From NCBI GenBank assembly GCA_020024215.1, contig JAHHUC010000029.1, positions 1 through 23,787 of the forward strand: a stretch of DNA of 23,787 nt. Direction: 5' to 3'. This stretch comes from Oscillospiraceae bacterium (GTDB lineage: Bacteria; Bacillota; Clostridia; Oscillospirales; Ruminococcaceae). Shown here one piece after another: positions 8,254 to 15,344 of this stretch. Position numbers and translations under genes: made by a program. Within the stretch, counting starts at the first letter, position 1; every line of letters begins with the position of its first letter. The notes beneath the pieces are model-generated. The model was not told where the DNA came from and ran no database searches. It saw only the letters and a list, made by a program, of their open reading frames with translations.

Positions 8254-8550
8254 CTATTCCTCTATATTATCCTCTTTTTCTTCAGACTCATCCACAATCT
8301 CAGACTGCTTTTCTCTGTCAGCTGCCTTAGCTGCGCGAATCTCATTCAATTCCCTTGCCTCAGCCAAAATATCAGCTGCGTTTTCCTGGAGCATTGTGAC
8401 TGTTTCCATAGCGGAATCCTTTGCCCTCAGACCTGCTGCAGCTGCCTGCACATAAAGCTGCTTTGCTTCTCTTGATCCAAGCAATTTAAGTCCCACAGAA
8501 CCGAACAGTGTTCCTCCTACAAAAAGTGCCAGCTTAGAATAATTGCTCAT
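8254..8550 (-). CDS. DUF6110 small membrane protein, PacL-like ATPase partner
   Basis: A 98-residue protein with one glycine-rich N-terminal membrane segment (about residues 6-25, LALFVGGTLFGSVGLKLL). A long charged helix follows (GLRAKDSAMETVTMLQENAA, then DILAEAREL), and the tail is strongly acidic (about 80-98). I recognise it as DUF6110, a clostridial family often next to P1B ATPases. Layout and helix wording closely recall the mycobacterial DUF1490/PacL proteins, which scaffold and feed metal to CtpC-type ATPases, but the PacL C-terminal Asp/His metal motif is absent; acidic residues take its place. The ATG at 8550 follows GAAAGGAAG. It lies 24 bp downstream of the 26-codon gene and 70 bp upstream of the ATPase. 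The chaperone/scaffold role is inference. Confidence 0.8.
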   Translation of the reverse strand: MSNYSKLALFVGGTLFGSVGLKLLGSREAKQLYVQAAAAGLRAKDSAMETVTMLQENAADILAEARELNEIRAAKAADREKQSEIVDESEEKEDNIEE

Positions 8551-8574
8551 ATTTATATACTTCCTTTCAGTGCT

Positions 8575-8655
8575 CTACTTACGCCTGTAACCTGTTATCA
8601 TAACCATTATCATGCAGATAACAGCACCCCATGCCCAAAACTTATGTAATTTCAT
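8575..8655 (-). CDS. 26-aa single-span membrane microprotein
   Basis: An ATG at 8653-8655 preceded by a perfect GGAGG at 8-nt spacing opens 26 codons ending in TAG (8575-8577). The peptide starts MKLHKFWAWGAVICMIM and ends TGYRRK: a basic, Trp-containing N-terminus, about 15 hydrophobic residues, then a basic end, as in single-span membrane microproteins. It lies in line with, and 24 bp before, the DUF6110 gene, and 103 bp after the AraC gene. I recall similar short sequences near FeoB and P-type ATPases in Clostridia, but cannot name a family. Role unknown; a small subunit or modulator of the ATPase or DUF6110 protein is plausible. Confidence 0.7.
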   Translation of the reverse strand: MKLHKFWAWGAVICMIMVMITGYRRK

Positions 8656-8685
8656 AGCTAAAACCTCCATTGTACACAAAAAGGC

Positions 8686-8715
8686 ATATTACGTTCATTT
8701 TTCATTTTATGACAA
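8686..8715 (-). promoter_or_regulatory. Candidate promoter for the microprotein-DUF6110-ATPase genes
   Basis: On the minus strand TTGTCA (8710-8715) and TAATAT (8686-8691) are 18 bp apart, about 30 bp upstream of the microprotein ATG. It falls in the gap after the AraC gene, so the ATPase genes may be transcribed separately and be the AraC target. Confidence 0.5.
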
Positions 8716-8758
8716 TCCTGTTTATTTTTCCAACTTAATCGGATGTATATATACTGAA

Positions 8759-9646
8759 TCAGACATTTTTTCTGTAAAAACTGGGCGTTACACCATATGT
8801 GCGCCTGAAAATAACATTGAACTGGCTTGTGCTTTCATAGCCTATGCTTTGAGAAATCTGCAATATGGTCATATTTGTGCTTCTGAGCAATTTTGCAGCC
8901 ATCTGAACACGGCACAGCAGCATCCATGTATGAATAGGGTAGCCGTAAAGCTCTCTGAACCATTTCTTCAATGCTGTCGGCGACATATTGAATTTTTGCG
9001 ACAGAGAGGTTATGGTCATTTTTTCATCCAGATGAGTTTCCACATACTCCCTCACAGAATTCAGACATTCAACGGCATATGCAGGAACAGCTGCGCTTTT
9101 AACATTTCCGTTGAACATGGGATGCTTTGTAAAAAGCAGGTGAAAAAATTCCGCTGTCTTTAAAATGCAGTAGGGCAGCTGCTCATTTTTAGAAAGAGAC
9201 ATAAGTATATTCAAAAAGCTTTGGCTCCAGCTGCTGCCCTTTATTTGAAAACAACCATTGTACACATCCAAAAAGGCCTTTACCTCCCGGCTGCTTATTC
9301 CGTTTTTATTTATGGCATTATAAATTCTTAAAAGCGGCCTGCACACTTCAATATCCACACCTATACAGCATAATCTGGCTTTTTCCCTTATATAAACCTC
9401 CTCAAGCTTAAAGTCCTCTGAAAGAAGGATAACATCACCTGCGCTGACAGAGAAATCCTTGTTTTTTTCACAATGGAGCGAAAATGAGCCCTCATAGCAG
9501 AAAACAAGCTCTGCTTTGTGCAAGACGGCAGTTTTTTTCTCAAAACAATACCTTCCGACAGATACATTGTCAGAAAGAAATTCATGCACCGAAATTCCGT
9601 CTGCACAAAATTCACTGCATTCCCCCTTTAAAAAATCTGAAAGCAT
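8759..9646 (-). CDS. AraC/XylS-family transcriptional regulator
   Basis: A 295-residue regulator. The N-terminal half (about 1-170) is a cupin-like sensing region with several Cys (for example CFEKKTAVLHKAELVFCYEG and a later RLCC). The C-terminal 100 residues carry the double helix-turn-helix: MTITSLSQKFNMSPTALKKW, then TILQISQSIGYESTSQFNVI and FRRTYGVTPSFYRKNV, the classic AraC ending. The ATG at 9646 follows GAGGT at 7 nt. It is encoded upstream of, and in the same direction as, the microprotein, DUF6110 and ATPase genes, making it their probable activator. Regulators of this shape often control siderophore or metal uptake and export genes, but no ligand can be assigned. A TTAGTTGTATCTAA element overlies its own start region. 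Confidence 0.92.
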   Translation of the reverse strand: MLSDFLKGECSEFCADGISVHEFLSDNVSVGRYCFEKKTAVLHKAELVFCYEGSFSLHCEKNKDFSVSAGDVILLSEDFKLEEVYIREKARLCCIGVDIEVCRPLLRIYNAINKNGISSREVKAFLDVYNGCFQIKGSSWSQSFLNILMSLSKNEQLPYCILKTAEFFHLLFTKHPMFNGNVKSAAVPAYAVECLNSVREYVETHLDEKMTITSLSQKFNMSPTALKKWFRELYGYPIHTWMLLCRVQMAAKLLRSTNMTILQISQSIGYESTSQFNVIFRRTYGVTPSFYRKNV

Positions 9647-9682
9647 ATGCTTACCTCACAACGAAAATTTACAAACTTACAG

Positions 9683-9696
9683 TTAGTTGTATCTAA
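9683..9696. promoter_or_regulatory. Candidate operator at the araC promoter
   Basis: TTAGTTGTATCTAA has TTAG/CTAA ends and lies 4-17 bp downstream of the minus-strand -10. It shares TTAGTTGTA with the element at the marR promoter and TTAG/CTAA spacing style with the palindrome at 1344-1357. Confidence 0.4.
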
Positions 9697-9699
9697 TTG

Positions 9700-9728
9700 A
9701 TTCTACCACATATTTTTACTTCTTACAA
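9700..9728 (-). promoter_or_regulatory. araC promoter
   Basis: On the minus strand TTGTAA (9723-9728) and TAGAAT (9700-9705) are separated by 17 bp, 54 bp upstream of the AraC ATG. Confidence 0.55.
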
Positions 9729-9813
9729 CAATAAATGTAAATAATTTTCCGGTTGCAGCTTATCCCCTGTTTTTCCCCATAAATCAAAAAATTCATATTC
9801 TATTCTCCAAAAG

Positions 9814-9842
9814 TTGATAAAAACACAAATTTATGCTATTAT
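9814..9842 (+). promoter_or_regulatory. Promoter of the lipid operon
   Basis: TTGATA (9814-9819), 17-bp spacer, TATTAT (9837-9842), 35 bp upstream of the lipid kinase ATG. No further promoter-sized gap exists until 16418, so all seven genes are probably one transcript. Confidence 0.65.
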
Positions 9843-9877
9843 TAAGGAAATTTCATATTGTCGGGATTTAAAATAAA

Positions 9878-10234
9878 ATGAAGAACAAAAATTTGCTTCA
9901 AAGCATAAAATGTGCGCTTCAAGGCCTTAAAAGAGCGTTTGCAACAGAAAAAAATTTAAAGACATACCTGCTAATTATCTGCTTTACAATGGCAGTCAAC
10001 ATTCTTTTTGGCATTTCTTACAAAAGCTACACAGCCTATATCATATGTGTGTGCGGTGTGTTTTCCGCAGAATGTCTGAACACTGCTATGGAGGTCATAT
10101 GCAACTTTTTAACCGAAGAGTATGAGGAAAAAATCAAGGATGCAAAGGATATTGCAGCAGCAGGGGTTCTTATATGGGGCTTTGCCTTCTGGATAACGGA
10201 ATTTATTTTGATTGGGGAGAAGCTTTTTGCCTGA
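9878..10234 (+). CDS. DgkA-type diacylglycerol/undecaprenol kinase
   Basis: A 118-residue integral membrane kinase of the DgkA family, transferring phosphate from ATP to a lipid alcohol (diacylglycerol or undecaprenol in characterised members). The family core is visible: SAECLNTAMEV matches the E-x-x-N-T-A-x-E active-site motif, followed by KIKDAKDIAAAGVL, the K-D-x-A-A-G segment. Three hydrophobic segments fit the family. The ATG at 9878 has only a weak upstream purine stretch (CGGGA). It is the first gene of the operon and its stop is 1 bp from the next gene's ATG. Position next to a CDP-lipid synthase suggests that it makes the phosphatidic-acid-like substrate for that enzyme; the actual lipid is unknown. 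Confidence 0.88.
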   Translation: MKNKNLLQSIKCALQGLKRAFATEKNLKTYLLIICFTMAVNILFGISYKSYTAYIICVCGVFSAECLNTAMEVICNFLTEEYEEKIKDAKDIAAAGVLIWGFAFWITEFILIGEKLFA

Positions 10235-10235
10235 T

Positions 10236-10802
10236 ATGTATTTTACAATGACGCCGCTTATTTTATCCGGGGCTGCCAATATGCTTTTCACAAAGACAAA
10301 TCTATACAAAATGCACAAACATCCGATTGACAACGGAAGGCTCATGTGGGATAACAGGCGTCTGTTTGGAGACAACAAAACTTGGATAGGCTTTTTCTCC
10401 ATGATATTTTTCTGCACCCTTTTCCAGCTGGGCTTTGGAATTTTCTGCAATGCTGCCTCACTTAATGCCCATTGTGATGTTTATTCTGTATATGAAAACA
10501 GCCCTTCTCTCAACCTTCTTTTCGGATTTCTCACAGGGCTTATATACATGGTTTCAGAGCTTCCTAACAGCTTTATCAAAAGAAGAGTGGGCATCAAGGA
10601 GGGAAAGACAGCTAAAGGCTTAAAGGGATTGGTATTTTTTGCCGTTGATCAGGTGGATTCACTTATAGGAGTGATGCTGCTTTTATATTTCTTCTCTGAC
10701 ATAAGCATGGCAAAATATTTTCTTTATGTCATTTTAGGCGCAGCTACGCATATTGTGATAAATATTGTTTTATATCTTATCAAAGTGAGGGAAAATATAT
10801 GA
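10236..10802 (+). CDS. CarS-like CDP-lipid synthase (CDP-archaeol synthase family)
   Basis: A 188-residue polytopic membrane protein. Motifs fit the CarS/CDP-archaeol synthase branch of the CTP:phosphatidate cytidylyltransferase superfamily: DNGRLMWDNRRLFGDNKTW, the cation-binding loop ELPNSFIKRRVGIKEG, and DQVDSLIG near the end. The enzyme would condense CTP with a lipid phosphate to give CDP-lipid plus pyrophosphate. It is shorter than, and unlike, the usual bacterial CdsA, which a genome still needs elsewhere. I prefer the ATG at 10236, 1 bp after the kinase stop, with GGGGAG upstream inside the kinase gene; a TTG at 10212 and an ATG at 10248 are alternatives. It overlaps the next gene by 4 bp (ATGA). 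Whether the substrate is phosphatidic acid or an isoprenoid or ether lipid cannot be told from sequence. Confidence 0.8.
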   Translation: MYFTMTPLILSGAANMLFTKTNLYKMHKHPIDNGRLMWDNRRLFGDNKTWIGFFSMIFFCTLFQLGFGIFCNAASLNAHCDVYSVYENSPSLNLLFGFLTGLIYMVSELPNSFIKRRVGIKEGKTAKGLKGLVFFAVDQVDSLIGVMLLLYFFSDISMAKYFLYVILGAATHIVINIVLYLIKVRENI

Positions 10803-11413
10803 AAAAGCCGTTTTTCGGATTTTACAACCGGTCTGTAATACTTACCTATCTGGGTGTGTTTTCATCCTTTGCCGGAATTTCTCTGCTGTTTTCAAAGGAC
10901 ATGGCTGCAATGCCCTATGTGCTTATTTTTTTGATTATTTCCGCCTGCTTTGATATGTTTGACGGTCCTGTCGCAAGAAGATGCAAGAGGAATGAAACGG
11001 AAAAGCAGTTTGGAATACAGCTTGACAGCCTGGCTGATACAATTTCCTTTGTGTTGTTTCCTGCTCTCATAGTGTTTAAATTTACAGGCCCGGGCATATT
11101 TTCCTACCTTGCAGGCTTTTTTTACATATTTGCCGGAATAATGCGCCTTGGCTTTTTCAATGTCACCACAGAGCACAGCCCCGGAGTATTCACAGGAATG
11201 CCGGTTGTATATGCAGCGCTCATCTACCCTCTTTTATACCTTGCGCTCACATATGCAAAGGTTGAGAATTTCGGAATTTTCTTTATCATTGCATCAATTG
11301 TGATTTCATTTCTTTTCATATCAAATTTCAAAATGAAAAAGCCATCCTTAAAAGAGGTGACAATGTTTGCAGCCTTGGCAGCAGCTGTTGTAACCTTGCT
11401 TTTGCTGCTGTAA
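10799..11413 (+). CDS. pssA: CDP-alcohol phosphatidyltransferase, phosphatidylserine synthase-like
   Basis: A 204-residue membrane enzyme with the complete CDP-alcohol phosphotransferase motif: CFDMFDGPVARR followed by GIQLDSLAD, matching D-x2-D-G-x2-A-R-x(n)-G-x3-D-x3-D. It would exchange CMP of a CDP-lipid for an alcohol. The N-terminal style (YNRSVILTYLGVFSSFAGI) and the decarboxylase next door point to L-serine as acceptor, giving phosphatidylserine. About six membrane segments. The ATG at 10799 overlaps the CarS-like stop (ATGA), indicating coupled translation and direct substrate supply. The serine specificity is inference from family and context; archaetidylserine synthases belong to the same family. 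Confidence 0.87.
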   Translation: MKKPFFGFYNRSVILTYLGVFSSFAGISLLFSKDMAAMPYVLIFLIISACFDMFDGPVARRCKRNETEKQFGIQLDSLADTISFVLFPALIVFKFTGPGIFSYLAGFFYIFAGIMRLGFFNVTTEHSPGVFTGMPVVYAALIYPLLYLALTYAKVENFGIFFIIASIVISFLFISNFKMKKPSLKEVTMFAALAAAVVTLLLLL

Positions 11414-11427
11414 AAAGGAATAGGGAC

Positions 11428-12291
11428 ATGATAAAATATTACGACAGGAAAAATTCAAAAATGGCAGAGGAGGCAGAATATGGTGAGAGATGGCTTAAAT
11501 TTCTTTACCATACAGCCTCAGGCAGATTTCTTCTGAAGGCATTTGCGGCAAGGCCGTTTTTCAGCTTTTTGCAGGGCTTGTGGAAGAAAAGCAGATTTTC
11601 TGCAAGGGAAATAAAGCCCTTTGCAGAAAAATACGGCATAAATATAACAAATGAGCAATTAAGCAGCTTTAAAAGCTTCAATGATTTCTTCACAAGAGCC
11701 CATGAGCCGATAATCAGCCCTGATGAAAATGTGCTTACAGCTCCTGCCGATTCAAAAATAAGCTATTTCAGGATTACTGATGAGCTTAAAATAAATGTCA
11801 AAAACTCTTTGTACACTGTTTCTGAGCTGCTTGAAAGCCCTAACACCGCAGAAAAATTCAAAGGCGGCACCTGCATTGTGTACAGGCTGTGTGCAGATGA
11901 CAATCATCACTACTACTATATAGATGACGGCTGCCTTTTATGGAAAAAGAAAATAAAAGGACTTTTGCACACTGTAAGGCCCATATCCAAAGACTATAAG
12001 GTATTTTCCAGAAATTTCAGGGAGGTAAGCCTTTTGCAAACAGCCCATCTGGGAATTGCAGCACAGATAGAGGTGGGCGCTCTTTTGGTTGGCAAAATAA
12101 GAAATTACGACAGGACGGAATTTAAAAAGAATGAGGAAAAGGGCTTTTTTGAATTTGGAGGCTCAACTATAATAATACTGCTCAACAAGGAAATACTGTT
12201 TGACAGTGACATTGCAGAAATGAACGGCTTAGGAATTGAAACAAAAGTTTTTGCCGGAGAAAGGGTTGCTCTGATATGCTCAAGCGATTGA
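11428..12291 (+). CDS. psd: Phosphatidylserine decarboxylase proenzyme
   Basis: A 287-residue proenzyme, length normal for clostridial decarboxylases. The self-cleavage site is FEFGGSTIIILL near residue 243: cleavage between Gly and Ser makes the pyruvoyl group and leaves a short alpha chain. SSFKSFNDFFTRAHEPI, then TAPADSKI, and a CADDNHHYYYIDDG segment with conserved Asp/His are also family-typical. It converts phosphatidylserine (or an analogue) to phosphatidylethanolamine plus CO2 at the membrane. It starts 14 bp after the serine transferase, with AGGAATAGGG before the ATG, and overlaps the UbiA gene by 16 bp. Together with the upstream genes it completes kinase, CDP activation, serine transfer and decarboxylation. 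Confidence 0.93.
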   Translation: MIKYYDRKNSKMAEEAEYGERWLKFLYHTASGRFLLKAFAARPFFSFLQGLWKKSRFSAREIKPFAEKYGINITNEQLSSFKSFNDFFTRAHEPIISPDENVLTAPADSKISYFRITDELKINVKNSLYTVSELLESPNTAEKFKGGTCIVYRLCADDNHHYYYIDDGCLLWKKKIKGLLHTVRPISKDYKVFSRNFREVSLLQTAHLGIAAQIEVGALLVGKIRNYDRTEFKKNEEKGFFEFGGSTIIILLNKEILFDSDIAEMNGLGIETKVFAGERVALICSSD

Positions 12292-13175
12292 ATATTTATT
12301 TTAAGGAAATGTATCCCATAGTTCCCAGATTGTTTTTGGGAGCTCTTATTTTTTCGGAAATATACTTTATCATACTTCTTAACAGCGGCATAACCGATTT
12401 TGACATAGGAATTCAGGAGCTTGTCTGTGCCTTTACTGTTTTCAGCTTTTTATGCTGGCTTAGGATAGCGGATGATTTTAAAGATTATGAGCTGGACTGC
12501 CGGCTTTTTTCTTTCCGACCGCTGCCTTCAGGCAGGGTGACAAAGCGTGATTTAAAGATTTTTGTGAGTATTCTGATTTTTGTCACACTTGTTCTGAACC
12601 TTGTATTTATGAACAATTTCATATTCTGCCTTATACTTTACACATACGGAAGCCTTATGGCACTTTGGTTCTTTCAGAAAAACAAAATTCAAAAGTCGCT
12701 GCCTATGGCGCTTATAACCCACAATCCTGTGCAGATGATACTCAATATATACATAATTTCATTTGCGGTTATAAAATATCATATACCTAAGATTTCCCTG
12801 ACCATCATTATGGCGGCATTTACTCTGTATTTTCCTGCACTTATCTGGGAGGTATCAAGAAAAATCCGCGCCCCTAAGGACGAAACCGAATATGTTACAT
12901 ACAGCAAGCTGTTCGGATATAAAAAGGCTGTGAACTTTGCAGCCTTTGTAACTGTTTTGGATATATTTACAAATTTTGTTCTGGTTTGGAATCTCAACAA
13001 AATTTCTGTAATTATGCTGAGCTTAAACCTGCTTTGGATGATGCTGAAATTTCATAAATTCAAACAGCAGCCAGAGAGCTTCAAGCTGGTGGATGCAGTT
13101 GAAAGATACACATACATCCAAGAGAGCATAATGATACTCACAATCGTGTTTTTTCTGTTTTTCGGAAAGGTGTAG
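12276..13175 (+). CDS. UbiA-family prenyltransferase-like membrane protein
   Basis: A 299-residue membrane protein with about eight or nine hydrophobic segments. The first UbiA motif is clear: RIADDFKDYELD followed by RPLPSGRVTKRDL, matching the Mg-binding D-x3-D and the conserved R-P-[LI]-P-S-G-R. The second Asp-rich motif is atypical: EVSRKIRAPKDETEYVTYSK occupies its place, so catalysis with a prenyl diphosphate is likely but not certain. UbiA enzymes prenylate quinones, hemes, chlorophyll, and glyceryl lipids (archaeal DGGGP synthase). The gene overlaps psd by 16 bp, so a role in modifying or building the same lipid is the simplest reading; a quinone role is not supported by any neighbour. 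Confidence 0.85.
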   Translation: MLKRLNIYFKEMYPIVPRLFLGALIFSEIYFIILLNSGITDFDIGIQELVCAFTVFSFLCWLRIADDFKDYELDCRLFSFRPLPSGRVTKRDLKIFVSILIFVTLVLNLVFMNNFIFCLILYTYGSLMALWFFQKNKIQKSLPMALITHNPVQMILNIYIISFAVIKYHIPKISLTIIMAAFTLYFPALIWEVSRKIRAPKDETEYVTYSKLFGYKKAVNFAAFVTVLDIFTNFVLVWNLNKISVIMLSLNLLWMMLKFHKFKQQPESFKLVDAVERYTYIQESIMILTIVFFLFFGKV

Positions 13176-13184
13176 GGATGAAAA

Positions 13185-15344
13185 TTGAAGCATGAGAACT
13201 TGAGATTTTTAGCTCAGAACGGCTTTCCTGTGCCGAAATTCACTGTTTCATCAGACCCATCTGATTTTGATGAGACATTCAGCGATGCTGAATTTTTTGC
13301 TGTGCGCTCCTCTTTCTCCTCTGAGGACAGAGAAAAGGCCTCCTTCGCAGGGCAATATGACACTTTTCTCAATGTGCCGAGAAAAAATGTGAAAAGCAAG
13401 ATAGAAGCTGTGCTGCAAAGCAGAAATAACAGCAATGTAGCAAGCTATAAGCAGGCTAAAAATATATGTGAAAACGAAACCGGCTGTGTAATTATTCAGG
13501 AGATGATTTTTTCTGACTTTTCCGGCGTAATATTCACGGCAAATCCGGTGGGCATTTTAAATGAAATGGTCATTGTGGCAGGCAGGGGTCTGGGGGATAA
13601 TGTTGTAGATGATAAAATAAATACCGTTTCCTATTTTTACAACACAGATGATGATATATGCTGTGCATCCGGTCAGGATGGCTCCTGCTCGCTTGATGAA
13701 GAGATTATAAAAAAGCTTTTAAAAACTGCAAAGGATATACAAAAGCTTTACAACAGGCATATGGACATAGAATATGCCGTAAAAAATCAGGATATATACA
13801 TTCTTCAGGCAAGGCCCATAACCACTCTTTCTCTTGAAAGCCCCATCATATTGGATAACAGCAACATTGTGGAAAGCTATCCCGGTGTATCCCTTTTGCT
13901 CACGCAGGATTTTGTAGGAGAGGTCTATTATGAAATTTTTAAAAGCTGCGTGCTTCGCATAAGCAAGGATCCTGTGCTTGTTGAGGCTATGGATGAATAT
14001 TTAAGGTATATGACCGATGCTGCCAATTGGCGAATTTATTACAGGATAAGCTCCTGGTATGCCGTTTTGCACCTTTTGCCCTTTGACAAAAAAATAATTT
14101 CCATATGGCAGCAGATGCTTGGTGTTTCCAATCTTTCGGTGACATTGCCCCAAAAATTAAAGGTATCAAAAAGAACTAAATTCACAGTACTTAAATCCTT
14201 TATTTACTATCTTTTTAAAACTCCCTCACTTATGGAGGAGTTGAACAACAGCTTTTTTCCCAAATATAAGTCCTATATGCAAAAAATTGAAAAAAGCAGC
14301 ACCATAGATGAGCTTTTGGATATATATGAATACATAAAGCTGGATGTGCTGAAGGATTGGGATATCACACTTATAAACGATATGTATGCCTTCATATTTA
14401 CTGCTTTGTCAGGAAAAAAGAACAAGGAGCTGATTTCCAAAATCAAAAACCTTGAAAGCATGAAGCCTGTTGAAAGCATCAGGGAGCTGTGCTGCATTTC
14501 AAAGGAATTCGGGTTTGATTCGGATGAATATAAAAAAGCTGCAAAAAAGCACATAGAGGCCTACGGCGACCGCTGCCTGTCAGAGCTTAAACTGGAAACA
14601 AAAACATACAGAACCAACCCTGAGCTTTTGGATATATATATTAAAAGTCAAGCCGGTGACGCGATATCTTCTTTCTCACACTGTCCTAAAACTAAAAACA
14701 TATTTGTAAAAAAGGCCAAAACGGGAATAGAAAACAGAGAAATTTCAAGAATGAACCGAAGCCGTCTTTATGGGGCAGCAAGAAGCATATTTCTCAAGAT
14801 TGGGCAGATTTTAAAAAATGAAGGAAAAATAGAAAGCCCTGATGATGTTTTTTATCTTCACATTTCAGATTTGCGTTCAGCCTCCTGCCTGTGCTTTCTT
14901 GTTGAGCAAAGAAAGAAACAGGCCGATTTTTACAAGCAGGTCCCCAACTATTCCAGACTTATTTTTGATAAAAGAATTGTCAACAGAGAAGGTCAGATAG
15001 AACATTCCCAAATACTGCATAAAAAGGATATGCTTTTTGGAATAGGCACATCGTGGGGCAAGGTTACAGGTGAGGTTTTGGTTATAGACGAGCCTGAGGA
15101 CACCATTGATACAAGAGGAAAAATACTGGTGACAAAATCCACGGACCCGGGATGGGTGCTGCTTATACAAAACTCCATAGGCATAATTGCCGAAAAAGGC
15201 TCACTTTTAAGCCATACCGCAATAATTTCAAGAGAGCTTGAAAAGCCTGCTGTGGTCAATGTAAAGGACTGCACAGCCATACTTAAAACCGGTGATGTTG
15301 TATTGTTGGATGCAGATACCGGAACTGTTTCTATAAAGAGGTGA
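13185..15344 (+). CDS. PEP-synthase / rifampin-phosphotransferase-like dikinase
   Basis: A 719-residue protein with an N-terminal PPDK-type ATP-grasp domain (FAVRSSFSSED and SFAGQYDTFLNV near 40-65; QEMIFSDFSGVIFTANPV near 105-122; YILQARPIT near 205-213). A helical middle of about 300 residues follows, then a C-terminal swivelling phosphohistidine domain (GSLLSHTAIISRELEKPAV, catalytic His about 677). The family splits ATP into AMP, Pi and a phosphoryl group passed through His to pyruvate, phenol or rifampin. The substrate module is not the large PEP synthase one, so the acceptor is probably another hydroxyl compound. The usual N-terminal GGKG loop is missing: the frame opens at 13182, and the TTG at 13185 (AGGG 7 nt upstream) is the only plausible start. 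It overlaps the next gene by GTGA. Confidence 0.85.
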   Translation: MKHENLRFLAQNGFPVPKFTVSSDPSDFDETFSDAEFFAVRSSFSSEDREKASFAGQYDTFLNVPRKNVKSKIEAVLQSRNNSNVASYKQAKNICENETGCVIIQEMIFSDFSGVIFTANPVGILNEMVIVAGRGLGDNVVDDKINTVSYFYNTDDDICCASGQDGSCSLDEEIIKKLLKTAKDIQKLYNRHMDIEYAVKNQDIYILQARPITTLSLESPIILDNSNIVESYPGVSLLLTQDFVGEVYYEIFKSCVLRISKDPVLVEAMDEYLRYMTDAANWRIYYRISSWYAVLHLLPFDKKIISIWQQMLGVSNLSVTLPQKLKVSKRTKFTVLKSFIYYLFKTPSLMEELNNSFFPKYKSYMQKIEKSSTIDELLDIYEYIKLDVLKDWDITLINDMYAFIFTALSGKKNKELISKIKNLESMKPVESIRELCCISKEFGFDSDEYKKAAKKHIEAYGDRCLSELKLETKTYRTNPELLDIYIKSQAGDAISSFSHCPKTKNIFVKKAKTGIENREISRMNRSRLYGAARSIFLKIGQILKNEGKIESPDDVFYLHISDLRSASCLCFLVEQRKKQADFYKQVPNYSRLIFDKRIVNREGQIEHSQILHKKDMLFGIGTSWGKVTGEVLVIDEPEDTIDTRGKILVTKSTDPGWVLLIQNSIGIIAEKGSLLSHTAIISRELEKPAVVNVKDCTAILKTGDVVLLDADTGTVSIKR

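Noticed and set aside
10212..10235. TTG start of the CarS-like protein
   Set aside because: It lies inside the kinase gene without a better ribosome site; the ATG one base after the kinase stop is the more natural coupled start, though not certain.
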